A stretch of 64,000 nt of DNA from Micromonospora sp. WMMD1128 (GTDB lineage Bacteria; Actinomycetota; Actinomycetes; Mycobacteriales; Micromonosporaceae). Under the pieces are notes generated by a model. The model had not been told where the DNA came from. It was given only the letters and a program-made list of their open reading frames with translations, and ran no database searches. The DNA lies in contig NZ_CP114902.1 in NCBI RefSeq assembly GCF_027497235.1, positions 372,001 through 436,000 on the forward strand, written 5' to 3'. The first letter of the stretch is position 1. Each line of letters begins with the position of its first letter. Shown here in pieces: positions 24,852 to 33,725 of the stretch. A program made the position numbers and the translations under genes.

Positions 24852-25283
24852 ATGGCCGAGCCGGACCGTCCCGTTCCGCACCGCCCTGGCGCGGTGAGCC
24901 TCTTCTTCGTGGCCAAGGCCGGCGTGTTCGCACTCGGCTTCTGGATCTGGCTGCTGGTGCTCGCGGCGCAGAGGGACCCGGCGGAGGGTGTGCACCTGAT
25001 CGCCGCGACCGGTGCGATCTGCACCACGCTCACCGGCGTGGTGCTGGGCGCGCGGCTGGCGCTCCAGCGCAACGCCGCTGCCCGGCACGCCGAGCTGAAG
25101 CGTCTGCTCGTCGACATCTCCTGGAACGCCTTCGCCGCCGCCGGCAACTCCGACCAGACGGCGAAGGTGGTGCCGTTCCCGACGTCGCCGCAGGACACCG
25201 AGCGGGCCACCAACCGGGGCCCGGGCGAGCGGGTGTCGGCGCTGGACCGTAGCGACCGCAACCGGAGCGAGCGCCGGCGTTAG
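24852..25283 (+). CDS. Small two-helix membrane protein of unknown function
   Basis: 143 residues. Two hydrophobic helices (about 15-38 and 45-66), then a cytosolic, charged, probably disordered tail. Start ATG with AGAGGAG upstream. No family recognised. Opposite the XRE regulator, whose target it may be. The last four bases overlap the 3' end of the convergent methyltransferase gene. Confidence 0.7.
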   Translation: MAEPDRPVPHRPGAVSLFFVAKAGVFALGFWIWLLVLAAQRDPAEGVHLIAATGAICTTLTGVVLGARLALQRNAAARHAELKRLLVDISWNAFAAAGNSDQTAKVVPFPTSPQDTERATNRGPGERVSALDRSDRNRSERRR

Positions 25284-26422
25284 TCGGCGAGCAGTGTCTG
25301 CAACCGGGGCGTGACGCCCCACCGGTCCACCAGCTCGCGGTATTCGGCGTGGTGCTCGTCGGTCGGCGCGCCCGCTGTTCGGCGAGCGCGGATGAGCAGG
25401 TTACGCGGGGTGTGCTGCGAGTCGACGAACTCCACCACCTCGGCGCGGTAGCCGTGCAGCCGGAGCAGCCCGGCCCGTAGCGCGTCGGTGAGCACGTCGG
25501 CGAACCGCTCCCGCAGGATGCCCTGCCGGGTGAGCAGCGCGTCCGGCCCGGGGGCGGGGCGGGCCCGGAGCTGGGCGGCCAGGTCGTGGTGGCAGCACGG
25601 GGCGGCGAGCACCCAGCGGGCGTTCCAGCGCACCGCCCGGGCCAGCGCCTCGTCAGTCGCCGTGTCGCAGGCGTGCAGGGCCAACATTAGGTCGGGGGCC
25701 GGCTCGACGGACGCGTCGGCGATGGTGCCGGCGACGAAACTGACCCGGTCGGCCCAGCCGAGCCGCTCGGCCAGCTCGGTGTTGCGGCGGCGCTGGTCCT
25801 CCCGTACGTCCACGCCGACGAGCGTCACGTCGAGGCCGCGCCCGGTCAGGTAACGGTGGGCGGCGAAGGTCAGGTATGCGTTTCCGCAGCCCAGGTCCAC
25901 CACGCGCAGCGGGCCGGTGAGGTCGTCGGGGAGGGTCGCGGCAAGCGCCCGGAGGAACGCGTCGACCTGTCGGCGCTTGGCCGCGGATCCGCCGATCGCG
26001 GCGAACAGCGGATCACCCGGGTCGAGGAGCCAGTCCTTCGCGCGGTCGTGTCCGCCGGGCTCGGCGACCGGCCGGCTGGCGGCGGCGCGGTGCACCTGCG
26101 CCTCGCCGGACTTGGTCACGCGCAGCTGGAGGGTGGTGCCGGCGGTTTCCACGTGCCAGTTGCCGAACGGCTCGGCGAGCAGTTCGTCGACGGCCGTGCC
26201 GGCCTCCGCGCCGAGGGCGACGTTGCGGGTGTGTGGCCGGGCGCCGTCGGAGGTGGCGATCTGTAGTCGGCTCCCGGCCTTGAGGGTGACCGGGCGCAGC
26301 TCCGCGCGTACCACCGAGGGACGCTGCCCACGCCGCCGGCCGGCAGCCACGGCCCGGGTCAGGGCCGGGTCGAGCAGCAACGCCCGTACCTCCCGCAGCG
26401 CCGCGTCCAACGGTTCCGCCAT
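25280..26422 (-). CDS. SAM-dependent methyltransferase (APCCHH type)
   Basis: 380 residues. The N-terminal 150 residues form a beta-rich domain; the C-terminal class I methyltransferase has RVVDLGCGNAYLTFA (motif I, about 171-185), VGVDVRED (motif II), LMLALHACDTATD and APCCHHDL near 275-282. The CCHH motif is shared by GSTCD-like/DUF2431-neighbour methyltransferases that may act on RNA, but the substrate is not established. Start ATG follows an AAGGAAAGGG stretch. A palindromic repeat lies just upstream. Confidence 0.85.
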   Translation of the reverse strand: MAEPLDAALREVRALLLDPALTRAVAAGRRRGQRPSVVRAELRPVTLKAGSRLQIATSDGARPHTRNVALGAEAGTAVDELLAEPFGNWHVETAGTTLQLRVTKSGEAQVHRAAASRPVAEPGGHDRAKDWLLDPGDPLFAAIGGSAAKRRQVDAFLRALAATLPDDLTGPLRVVDLGCGNAYLTFAAHRYLTGRGLDVTLVGVDVREDQRRRNTELAERLGWADRVSFVAGTIADASVEPAPDLMLALHACDTATDEALARAVRWNARWVLAAPCCHHDLAAQLRARPAPGPDALLTRQGILRERFADVLTDALRAGLLRLHGYRAEVVEFVDSQHTPRNLLIRARRTAGAPTDEHHAEYRELVDRWGVTPRLQTLLAD

Positions 26423-26462
26423 GCCGTGTCCCTTTCCTTCCGTCTCCTCGCCGTCCCCCTGC

Positions 26463-26524
26463 GTCGATCATGAGGTTGGCGTCGGCCCGGCACGGCGTGT
26501 CGTGCGGCCAACTTCATGATCGAC
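26463..26524. repeat. Palindromic repeat, GATCATGAAGTT family, copy 2
   Basis: 18-bp arms (GTCGATCATGAGGTTGGC and its complement with one mismatch) separated by 26 bp, between the start of the methyltransferase gene and the 3' end of the RNA helicase gene. Its right end abuts a second hairpin, CGACCGGCCC/GGGCCGGTCG at 26521-26547. Confidence 0.85.
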
Positions 26525-26557
26525 CGGCCCGGGGCTCGGGCCGGTCGGGCAGGGAGT

Positions 26558-26586
26558 GGCCCCCGGATCTGGTGGATCCGGGGGCC
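26558..26586 (-). terminator. Strong hairpin after the RNA helicase gene
   Basis: GGCCCCCGGATC and its exact complement GATCCGGGGGCC, 12 bp stem with a five-base loop, 15 bp beyond the helicase stop. Likely terminator despite no U-tract. Confidence 0.75.
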
Positions 26587-26601
26587 GGGTGTGTGCGTCA
26601 G

Positions 26602-28284
26602 TCAGTCGGTGGGGGTGGCGCCGGCCTCGGCCGTGGTGGTGGAGCCGCCGCCACGGCGGCGCCGGCGACGGCGCGGCTTGGCGGCGGTCTCGCCCTCGCC
26701 GGTGGCGGCCGCCTCGGCGGGCTCGGCCTCGGCGGTGATCACTGCGGTCGGCTGCTCGCCGGCCACCGTCTCGCCGGCCCGTCGGCGGCGCCGCCGACGC
26801 GGAGTGCGGGTGCCCTCGTCCGCACCGGCGGTGGTCGCCTCGCTGTCGGTGGGTGCGCCGCCGGTGTCGCCGCCGCGACCGCGTCGGCCCTCGCCACCGC
26901 GACCGCGGCCGTCACCGCGACCGCGCTCGCCGCCACGGCCACGGCTGTCACCGCGTCGGCCGTCCCGCCGCGACCGACCGCCGCCCAGGTCTTCCTCGAC
27001 CTCGGCCGAGAGGCCGGCGCGGGTGCGCTCGGCGGTCGGCAGGGTGTCGCTGACGTCCCGGGAGATGTCCAGGTCGGTGTAGAGGTGCGGGGAGGTGTGG
27101 TAGGTCTCCGGCGGCTCGGGCATGTCCAGCCCGAGGGTCTTGTCGATGATCCGCCAGCGGGGCATGTCGTCCCAGTCGACGAATGTCACCGCGACACCGC
27201 TCGCACCGGCCCGGCCGGTGCGGCCGATCCGGTGGGTGTAGGTGTCCTGGTCCTCGGGGCAGTCGTAATTGATCACGTGGGTGACGCCTGTGACGTCGAT
27301 GCCCCGGGCCGCCACGTCGGTGGCGACAAGCGTGTCGATCTTGCCGGCGCGGAACGCCCGCAGCGCCCGCTCCCGGGCGCCCTGGCCCAGGTCGCCGTGC
27401 ACGGCCGCCACGGCGAAGCCGCGGAAGTCGAGATCCTCGGCGACCCGGTCGGCGGCCCGCTTGGTGCGGCAGAAGATCATGGTCAGCCCGCGCCCCTCGG
27501 CCTGGAGGATCCGCGCCACGATCTCGACCTTGTTCATCGAGTGAGTGCGGTAGGCGAGCTGCTGGGTCTGCGGCGACGGGCCCGTCTCGGCGGTGTGCCC
27601 GGCGTGGATGGTCACCGGCCGGCGCAGGAAGCGTCGGGACAGCGCGACGATCGGGTCGGGCATGGTGGCCGAGAAGAGCATCGTCTGCCGGTCTTCCGGC
27701 AGCATCGCGAGGATCTTCTCGACGTCGTCCAGGAAGCCCAGGTCGAGCATCCGGTCGGCCTCGTCGAGGACGAGCGCGCGGACCCGGTCGAGCCGCAGGT
27801 GCTTCTGCTTCTGCAGGTCGAGCAGGCGGCCGGGCGTGCCGACCAGGATCTCGACGCCCTTACGCAGCGCCTCGATCTGCGGCTCGTACGCCACGCCGCC
27901 GTAGATCGGCAGCACCCGGATGCCCCGGGTGCGACCGGCGGCGTCGAGGTCCTTGGCGACCTGGATGCCCAGCTCGCGGGTGGGTACGACGACGAGTGCC
28001 TGCGGCACACCGTCGCTCCCCTCGGACGGGGCGAAGACCCGCTCCAGCAGCGGGATGCCGAAGCCGAGCGTCTTGCCGGTGCCGGTCGGGGCCTGCCCGA
28101 TCAGGTCGACGCCGCGCAGGCCGATCGGCAGCGCGTACTCCTGGATCGCGAAGGCGCGGGTGATGCCCGCGGCGGCCAGGGCCTCGACGGTCTCCTGGCG
28201 GGCGCCGAGGTCGGCGAACGTGGGTGCCTCCGGGGGGACCGGAGCTGTGGGGGCCAGTGGCTGGCCCGAGATCTGCTCACTCAT
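26602..28284 (-). CDS. DEAD-box RNA helicase (RhlE-like)
   Basis: 560 residues. Q motif FADLGARQETVEAL, GTGKT (68-72), PTREL, DEAD (VLDEADRML), SAT, and HRIGRTGRAG define the DEAD-box core to about residue 360. The C-terminal 130 residues are Arg/Gly-rich (RGRGGERGRGDGRGRGG) and then Arg/Ala-rich, a typical RNA-binding disordered tail. Role: RNA unwinding in ribosome assembly or mRNA turnover, commonly cold-induced. In mycobacteria the rhlE gene (Rv3211) sits close to the DUF3107 and TetR genes, as here. A perfect CRP-type palindrome lies about 240 bp upstream of the start. Confidence 0.95.
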   Translation of the reverse strand: MSEQISGQPLAPTAPVPPEAPTFADLGARQETVEALAAAGITRAFAIQEYALPIGLRGVDLIGQAPTGTGKTLGFGIPLLERVFAPSEGSDGVPQALVVVPTRELGIQVAKDLDAAGRTRGIRVLPIYGGVAYEPQIEALRKGVEILVGTPGRLLDLQKQKHLRLDRVRALVLDEADRMLDLGFLDDVEKILAMLPEDRQTMLFSATMPDPIVALSRRFLRRPVTIHAGHTAETGPSPQTQQLAYRTHSMNKVEIVARILQAEGRGLTMIFCRTKRAADRVAEDLDFRGFAVAAVHGDLGQGARERALRAFRAGKIDTLVATDVAARGIDVTGVTHVINYDCPEDQDTYTHRIGRTGRAGASGVAVTFVDWDDMPRWRIIDKTLGLDMPEPPETYHTSPHLYTDLDISRDVSDTLPTAERTRAGLSAEVEEDLGGGRSRRDGRRGDSRGRGGERGRGDGRGRGGEGRRGRGGDTGGAPTDSEATTAGADEGTRTPRRRRRRRAGETVAGEQPTAVITAEAEPAEAAATGEGETAAKPRRRRRRRGGGSTTTAEAGATPTD

Positions 28285-28601
28285 GTGGATGTGGGGGTGC
28301 CCTCTCGTGGTGCGCCCCTCATGTCCTCAGGGCGCGGACGGTTTGGCGCGGGCCACGCGGTCGGGGGCGGTTTCGCCGAGCCGGACCGGGCCGCACGCGC
28401 GCCGGGGACCGGTGCTGATCAGCGGGGCTGACCAGGTCGATGCCCACGGCAACTGTTTCATCCTACCCGAACAGCCCGCGGGGCGTCCCGATTCCGGGTG
28501 CCGGCGGGCCACTGGGGGGCGCTTCATGTGACCTGTGTCACATGGAGGGGGATGGTGGCCGCGGCGGGTGACCCCCGCCACGGCGACCGGTGCGACGTGG
28601 G
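28285..28601. other. 317-bp intergenic leader region of the RNA helicase gene
   Basis: No credible gene. It presumably contains the helicase promoter and a long 5' leader, and includes the CRP-like dyad at 28525-28544. Long leaders are common for DEAD-box helicase genes that are controlled post-transcriptionally. Confidence 0.6.
28525..28544. promoter_or_regulatory. Perfect CRP/GlxR-type operator
   Basis: TGTGA-CCTGTG-TCACA at 28527-28542 exactly fits the TGTGA-N6-TCACA consensus, and the dyad extends one base further on each side to CATGTGAC..GTCACATG. Located 241 bp upstream of the RNA helicase start and 60 bp past the DUF3107 stop. Confidence 0.6.
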
Positions 28602-28829
28602 TCAGCGGACGGTGAACCCGACCGCGCGGGGCGAGGCCTCCGCGATCTCGACGTACGCGACCTTGCCGACCGGCACGATGACCCGCCGGCCCTTCTCGTC
28701 GGTCAGGGAGAGCGTGCCCTCACTCCTGGCGAAGGCGTCGGTCACGATCTGCTCGATCTCGGCCGGCGACTGCGCGCTCTCCAGGACCAGCTCCCGCGGC
28801 GCGTACTGCACGCCGATCTTGACCTCCAC
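28602..28829 (-). CDS. DUF3107 family protein
   Basis: 75 residues from GTG 28829, after a GAGGAGG site. MEVKIGVQYAPRELVLESAQSPAEIEQIV...VPVGKVAYVEIAE matches the short actinobacterial DUF3107 family (mycobacterial Rv3208A/TB9.4). Function unknown; the family is widespread and conserved next to a TetR gene and RhlE. Located between the TetR gene and the helicase on the same strand. Confidence 0.92.
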   Translation of the reverse strand: MEVKIGVQYAPRELVLESAQSPAEIEQIVTDAFARSEGTLSLTDEKGRRVIVPVGKVAYVEIAEASPRAVGFTVR

Positions 28830-28894
28830 TGTGCCTCCTCAACTGGGGCGAAAAAGCCACCGTGGGAAGGCTATCCGATCGGACGGGGCGATGG

Positions 28895-29533
28895 TCAGGC
28901 TGACTCACCCTGCAGCGGGAAGCTCGCGATGCCGCGCCACGACAGCGCCGCGACAAGCGCCTCCGCCTCCGGCTTGGCCACCTGCCGGCCGCCCGCCAGC
29001 CAGAACTGGGCGGCCGTCTCCGCCGCGCCGACCAGGCCGGAGGCGAGCAACTCGGCGTGCGCCCGGCTCACCCCGGTGTCCGAGATGATGGTGTCGGTGA
29101 TCGCCGCGATGCAGCCCTGCTCGACCCGCTCGACCCGCTGCCGCACGGCCGGGTCGTTGCGCAGGTCGGACTCGAAGACCAGGCGGAACGCCTCGCTCTC
29201 GTGGTCGACGAAGTCGAAGTATGCCCGCACGGCGGCGCTGACCCGCTCCTTGTTGTCCTGCGTGCCGCGCATCGCGTCGTGCACGTTGGCGACGATGGCG
29301 TCACAGTGCGTGTCCAGCAGCGCCAGGTAGAGCTCCATCTTGCCGGGGAAGTGCTGGTAGAGAACGGGCTTGGAGACGCCGGCCCGCTCGGCGATGTCGT
29401 CCATCGCGGCAGCGTGGTAGCCGTGCGCGACGAACACCTCCTGAGCAGCGGCGAGCAGTTGCTTACGGCGCGCCGAGCGGGGCAGGCGGGTGGGCCGGCC
29501 GGCGGTCTGGGCACCGTTCCCCACTGCGGTCAT
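28895..29533 (-). CDS. TetR-family transcriptional regulator
   Basis: 212 residues from ATG 29533 (CGGAGGT upstream). N-terminal TetR HTH: RKQLLAAAQEVFVAHGYHAAAMDDIAERAGVSKPVLYQHFPGKMELYLALLD (about 24-75), then a helical ligand-binding domain with the conserved DFVDHESEAFRLVFESDLRNDPAVR segment of the Rv3208-type subgroup. Divergent from the giant disordered protein gene with about 148 bp between. A palindrome at 29585-29600 is a candidate operator. Confidence 0.93.
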   Translation of the reverse strand: MTAVGNGAQTAGRPTRLPRSARRKQLLAAAQEVFVAHGYHAAAMDDIAERAGVSKPVLYQHFPGKMELYLALLDTHCDAIVANVHDAMRGTQDNKERVSAAVRAYFDFVDHESEAFRLVFESDLRNDPAVRQRVERVEQGCIAAITDTIISDTGVSRAHAELLASGLVGAAETAAQFWLAGGRQVAKPEAEALVAALSWRGIASFPLQGESA

Positions 29534-29584
29534 GGGAACCTCCGAGTATCTGCGTCGAGCCGGCACGTATCGCCCGAACCGGAC

Positions 29585-29600
29585 CGGGTTCGTGAACCCG
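29585..29600. promoter_or_regulatory. Candidate TetR operator
   Basis: CGGGTTC-GT-GAACCCG, seven-base arms, in the divergent space between the TetR gene (start 29533) and the 973-residue protein gene (start 29682). Size and position suit TetR binding; not tested. Confidence 0.45.
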
Positions 29601-29681
29601 TCGCGGAATTGGCCCGCCGCTGTAACTTATCGCCACTGTCACCACACGGTAGCCTCAGCGGGGGCGACCAAGGAGCGCGCG

Positions 29682-32603
29682 GTGAGTGAAACAGGGCAAC
29701 CCGGAGCCCCCACCCCGGGAGAGCACGGCGACGGGACGGGCCAGCAGGACGACCCGGCCCGCACCGGCGGTGGTTGGGCGCCCCCGGCGAACGGCTGGTC
29801 CCGCGGGGCTCCGGCGCCCGGCGGTTGGCCCTACAGCGACCTGGGTGGCGGTTGGGCCGCCTCCTCGCCCCGACACGGCGACCTGCCGGCCCCGTTGCCC
29901 GGTCACGTGGCCGGGGAGCCGCCGGTCCACGCCAACGGCCGGCACGTCAACGGCGTGCGCCACGCCGGGGAGGAGTCGCCCGTGACCCGCCAGGCGCCGG
30001 TCAGTGCCCCGCCGGTGGCGGAGCCGCCCCGGGAGACCGACGGCGACCGGCTGGCCGTGCCGGCCCCGCGCCCCGCGCCCGCGATCGAGCAGCAACCCGA
30101 CCCGACCGACCCCGCCGGCTCCCGGCACGCCTCGGACGACACGTCCGCCGGCCGGGTCCCCCGGTGGGCGGAGAGCGGTCCGACCTCCGCGCCCCCGGCG
30201 CTCCAGGTGCCGCCGGTCGGCGCCGCCGCCTCCGGCTTCGAGATGCCGCCGGGCTTCCACGCGCCCACCGTCGACCCCGCGCTGTCGTCCCGCCGCGGCT
30301 GGGCCGACCGGGGCCCGGCCGACCCGCCGGCCGCCGGCGCGGGCCATGCCGACCAGGTCCCGGCGGATCCGGCGGCGCACCGCCCGGCCGACCCGCGCCC
30401 GCCCGAGGGGCCGCCGGCCACCACCGACAGTCGAGGCGCCGATCCCCGGGCCGCCGCCGGCCCCCGGGGAGCCGGGTCCGACGACCCGACCACGGGGGGC
30501 GAGCCGGCCCGGCCCGGCCCGTCCTGGAACCGTCCGAGCTGGGGTGACGGTTGGGCTCCGCCGTGGGCCCGCACCGACGAGCCGGCCAGCCACCGTGCGA
30601 CCCGCGACGACGATCCCGCCGACCGGCGACCCCGGGACGACGAACCGAGCGGTCGCCGCGCCGCCCGCGCCGCCGAGTGGGCGCCCGAGCCGGTGCGGCC
30701 GTACGAGCCGGCCCGCGTCGAGCCGCCCGCCGGCTACGAGCCGCCCCGGCCCGAGCCGGTCCGGCCGTACGAGCCGTTGCGCGCGGAGTCGGCCGCCGGT
30801 CACGAGCCGTCGCACCCCGAGCCGACCCGGCCGTTCCGGCTGCCCCGCGAGGATCCGCGGCCGGGTTACGAGCCGCCCGCCGAGCGGCCCTCCTGGGCCG
30901 GGCCGCCGGTGCCGGTGACCCCGTTCGGCGGGGCCACCCGTCCCGAGCCGGCCGGCGCGCCGGTCTCCCGTGAGGCGCCCGCCGGTCCGCCGCCCGCCGC
31001 CTACGCCCCGGCCGTCGACGAGCCGGCGTACGCCCCCGGGCCGCCCGTCGACGAGCCGGCGCACGCCCCGACCGCCGACGATTCGGCGTACGCGCCCGCG
31101 CCGACCGCCCGGGCCGCCGGTGAGCCGGGCGACGGGCCGCGCCGCGTGCCGGACCGCTCGACCGCCGAGCCGGGCGGTGTCCCGCCCCTCTCCGCCGTGC
31201 CCGCGACGGGTGGGACGGGGCGTTTCGACCCGCCCGTCGCACCCCGTCCGACAAGCGCTCCGCCCTACGCGGCCCGCCGGTCCGCCCCCGAGCCGCCGGC
31301 CGTCGGCACGGTCGCCGAGGACCGGTCGGCCGAACCGGCCCCGGCGGTGCTGCCGCAGCGCGTCCCCGCCGAGCCGGATGTGCCGATCGTGCCGGAGCCG
31401 CCGGCCGTGGAACCGTCCGCGGAGACCCCCGAACTCGCCCGCATCGCCACCCACCTGCGCCGCGACGATGAGCCCGCGCCGTTGCGCGAGCGGCCCGAGG
31501 GCTTCGACGTCAATGCCATCCTGGACGCCGTCCGCGAGGTCGCCGGCGTCCGGGACGCCGCGCTCCGCCGCACCCCGGCCGGCGCGCACAGCCTCCGGCT
31601 GGACCTGGCCGACGGCGCGGATCCGGCCGACGTGAGCCGGCTGGTGGCCCGCCTGCTCCAGGAACGGATGGGCCTGGCCGCCGCGCCGCAGAACCTGCCC
31701 GGCGCGCCGCCCGTACCGCCGCCGCCGGTCCGCCGCCGGTCCGCGACGCCGCGCGCCGACCGGCTCGCCGAGTTGGCCGAGAGCCGATCCGGTACGCCGC
31801 AGCCACGCGCCGACGACCAGCCAGGTGCGCGGGTCGCGGGGGCGGTCGGTCGGGGCGAGGACGACGCGCCGGCGCGGGTTGGTGCGGGGCGGCCGACGCC
31901 GAACCGCCCGGCCGACAACGGCTCCGGCGAGGGCCGGTTCGGCGTGGGGGAGTCGCGTACCGGTCGACCGGCCGACGTACCGGTCGAGGAGACCGAGCCG
32001 GGCGGCGAGCCGCCGCGCCGCCGCCGGCAGGCCACCCACCGGGGTCGGGCCACGGTGGACGACACCTCGCTCGCCGCCGCGCCGACCGGCATGTCCACAG
32101 GCAGCCCGGTCACGCTCGGCACCTCGTACTCCGGTGGGCAGATGACCACGACGGAGACCGCGCCGTCGCGACCGCTCGACCCCGGCGGCGCGCCGGGGCC
32201 CCGGGTGGTGATCGACCACGTGCTGGTGAGCACGTTCGGGCTGGACGCCACCACGGAGGTCCGCCTGATCGCCGGGGACCGGGCGGCCGAGGGGCACGCG
32301 ACCGGGCCGGCCGTCGACGGGTACGTGCTCCGGCTCTGCGCGGTGGCCGCGGCCGTCGCGGTGGACGAACTGCTCGGTGGCGGCGAGGCGCCGGCCGGCG
32401 AGCGGGGCCGGTGTTTCGTGGAGCACGCCGCCGTGGTGCCGTTCGGCAACTGTGAGGTGGCGACCGTGGTGGTGCTGCTGGTCTGCGACGGCTGGGTGGA
32501 GCAGTTGGCCGGTTCGGCGCTCGTGGCCGGCGACCCGCGGCAGGCCGTGGTCCGGGCCACGCTTGCGGCGGTGAACCGGCGCCTGGAGGCGCTGCTCGCC
32601 TGA
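29682..32603 (+). CDS. Large Pro/Ala-rich disordered protein with a conserved C-terminal domain
   Basis: 973 residues from GTG 29682 (AAGGAG at six bases). Residues 1 to about 575 are low complexity, dominated by Pro, Ala, Gly, Arg and Glu with repeated RPYEP/EPVRPYEP- and VDEPAYAP-like units; almost certainly disordered. A folded segment near 575-670 (ELARIATHLRRDDEP...DVNAILDAVREVAGVRDAALRR...) is followed by another linker and a C-terminal domain at about 838-973 (VVIDHVLVSTFGLDATTEVRL...EQLAGSALVAGDPRQAVVRATLAAVNRRLEALL). No signal peptide or membrane helix. I do not recognise a family. Opposite the TetR gene and before an alpha/beta hydrolase gene. Confidence 0.8.
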   Translation: MSETGQPGAPTPGEHGDGTGQQDDPARTGGGWAPPANGWSRGAPAPGGWPYSDLGGGWAASSPRHGDLPAPLPGHVAGEPPVHANGRHVNGVRHAGEESPVTRQAPVSAPPVAEPPRETDGDRLAVPAPRPAPAIEQQPDPTDPAGSRHASDDTSAGRVPRWAESGPTSAPPALQVPPVGAAASGFEMPPGFHAPTVDPALSSRRGWADRGPADPPAAGAGHADQVPADPAAHRPADPRPPEGPPATTDSRGADPRAAAGPRGAGSDDPTTGGEPARPGPSWNRPSWGDGWAPPWARTDEPASHRATRDDDPADRRPRDDEPSGRRAARAAEWAPEPVRPYEPARVEPPAGYEPPRPEPVRPYEPLRAESAAGHEPSHPEPTRPFRLPREDPRPGYEPPAERPSWAGPPVPVTPFGGATRPEPAGAPVSREAPAGPPPAAYAPAVDEPAYAPGPPVDEPAHAPTADDSAYAPAPTARAAGEPGDGPRRVPDRSTAEPGGVPPLSAVPATGGTGRFDPPVAPRPTSAPPYAARRSAPEPPAVGTVAEDRSAEPAPAVLPQRVPAEPDVPIVPEPPAVEPSAETPELARIATHLRRDDEPAPLRERPEGFDVNAILDAVREVAGVRDAALRRTPAGAHSLRLDLADGADPADVSRLVARLLQERMGLAAAPQNLPGAPPVPPPPVRRRSATPRADRLAELAESRSGTPQPRADDQPGARVAGAVGRGEDDAPARVGAGRPTPNRPADNGSGEGRFGVGESRTGRPADVPVEETEPGGEPPRRRRQATHRGRATVDDTSLAAAPTGMSTGSPVTLGTSYSGGQMTTTETAPSRPLDPGGAPGPRVVIDHVLVSTFGLDATTEVRLIAGDRAAEGHATGPAVDGYVLRLCAVAAAVAVDELLGGGEAPAGERGRCFVEHAAVVPFGNCEVATVVVLLVCDGWVEQLAGSALVAGDPRQAVVRATLAAVNRRLEALLA

Positions 32604-32643
32604 GGAGTGTGCGGCGGGTGCCGGTGCGGGGAAGACTGGAGAC

Positions 32644-33684
32644 ATGAAGCGTGCCGCACTCTGGCCGGACCGTGCCCTCCCCGCACCTCATGTCCCGCCG
32701 CCCTGGCCCGGCCGGCACGTGCCGCTCGACGGCACGCTCGTTCACGTCCGGGACACCCCGGCCGCCGCGCCCGACGCCGAGCCGGCGCTGTACGTGCACG
32801 GCCTCGGCGGCTCCGCGCAGAACTGGACCGACCTGGCCGGCCTGCTCGCGGGCCGGCTCGACGGCCAGGCGATCGACCTGCCCGGCTTCGGGCGCAGCGA
32901 GCCCGGGCGGCGTTACACGATCCCGGCTTTCGCCGACCGGGTGGTCCGCTGGATCGAGCACAGCGACCGGGGGCCGGTGCACCTGTTCGGCAACTCGCTG
33001 GGCGGCGCGGTCGCGGTGCGGGTGGCGGCGTCGCGCCCGGATCTGGTCCGCACGCTCACGCTGATCTCGCCGGCCCTGCCGTTCCTGGACTTCCGGCGTT
33101 CGTTGCAGGGGCGGATGCTGCCGGTGCTGGTGATCCCCCGGGGTGAGCGACTGGCTGCCTGGCGGCTCGCGCAGCTCGCTCCGGAGGCGATGGCGCAGCA
33201 GGTGATGGAGTCGTGCGTCGCGGACCTGACCCGGATCAGCGAGCAGCGCCGGCAGGAGGCGATCGAGGAGATCCGGATCCGGTACGAAGCGGCGCACTAC
33301 GCGGCGGCCTACGTCCGCACGTTCCGGGGCCTTGTCGGCAGCTTCCTGCGGTCGTACCTGCCGGGCGCGGGCGCGCTCTGGCGGCAGGCCGCGGCGGTGC
33401 GGGTGCCCACGCTCGTGGTGGGTGGCCGGCAGGATCGCCTGGTCGACGTGCGGGTCGCACCGCAGGCGGCCCGGGTGATCCCGGACAGCCGGCTGCTGAT
33501 GCTCGACGGTGTCGGGCACGTGGCGCAGTTGGAGGTGCCCCGGACCGTTGCGCGGGCGGTGCTGGCGTTGCTCGCCGAGGCGGCCCCGGCCGGGTCCTCG
33601 CCGGGGGCCGCCGGCCTGGCAGCCGAGGCGGCCGAGGCAGCCGAGGTGCCGGAGGTCGCCACGCCGGGGTCGAACGGGCGGTAA
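32644..33684 (+). CDS. Alpha/beta hydrolase
   Basis: 346 residues. HGLGG oxyanion region (52-56), nucleophile elbow GNSLGG with S118, an acid in GGRQDRLVDV and catalytic His in GVGHVAQLE near 292. The last 40 residues are Ala/Glu/Pro-rich. Probably an esterase or lipase-like enzyme with an unknown substrate. ATG 32644 follows GGAGAC-like ribosome sequence. Forty bp after the large disordered protein and 42 bp before the DUF3152 gene, so these could form one transcript. Confidence 0.88.
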   Translation: MKRAALWPDRALPAPHVPPPWPGRHVPLDGTLVHVRDTPAAAPDAEPALYVHGLGGSAQNWTDLAGLLAGRLDGQAIDLPGFGRSEPGRRYTIPAFADRVVRWIEHSDRGPVHLFGNSLGGAVAVRVAASRPDLVRTLTLISPALPFLDFRRSLQGRMLPVLVIPRGERLAAWRLAQLAPEAMAQQVMESCVADLTRISEQRRQEAIEEIRIRYEAAHYAAAYVRTFRGLVGSFLRSYLPGAGALWRQAAAVRVPTLVVGGRQDRLVDVRVAPQAARVIPDSRLLMLDGVGHVAQLEVPRTVARAVLALLAEAAPAGSSPGAAGLAAEAAEAAEVPEVATPGSNGR

Positions 33685-33725
33685 CCGCAGGCCACGGCCC
33701 TGGTCGCCGGGACGGCGGAGAGCGA

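Noticed and set aside
29655..32645. Long open frame (996 codons) on the minus strand opposite the disordered protein
   Set aside because: High G/C at third positions on the coding strand leaves few stops opposite. The + strand frame has a ribosome site and conserved-looking ends; the antisense translation is Arg/Gly/His-rich without domains.
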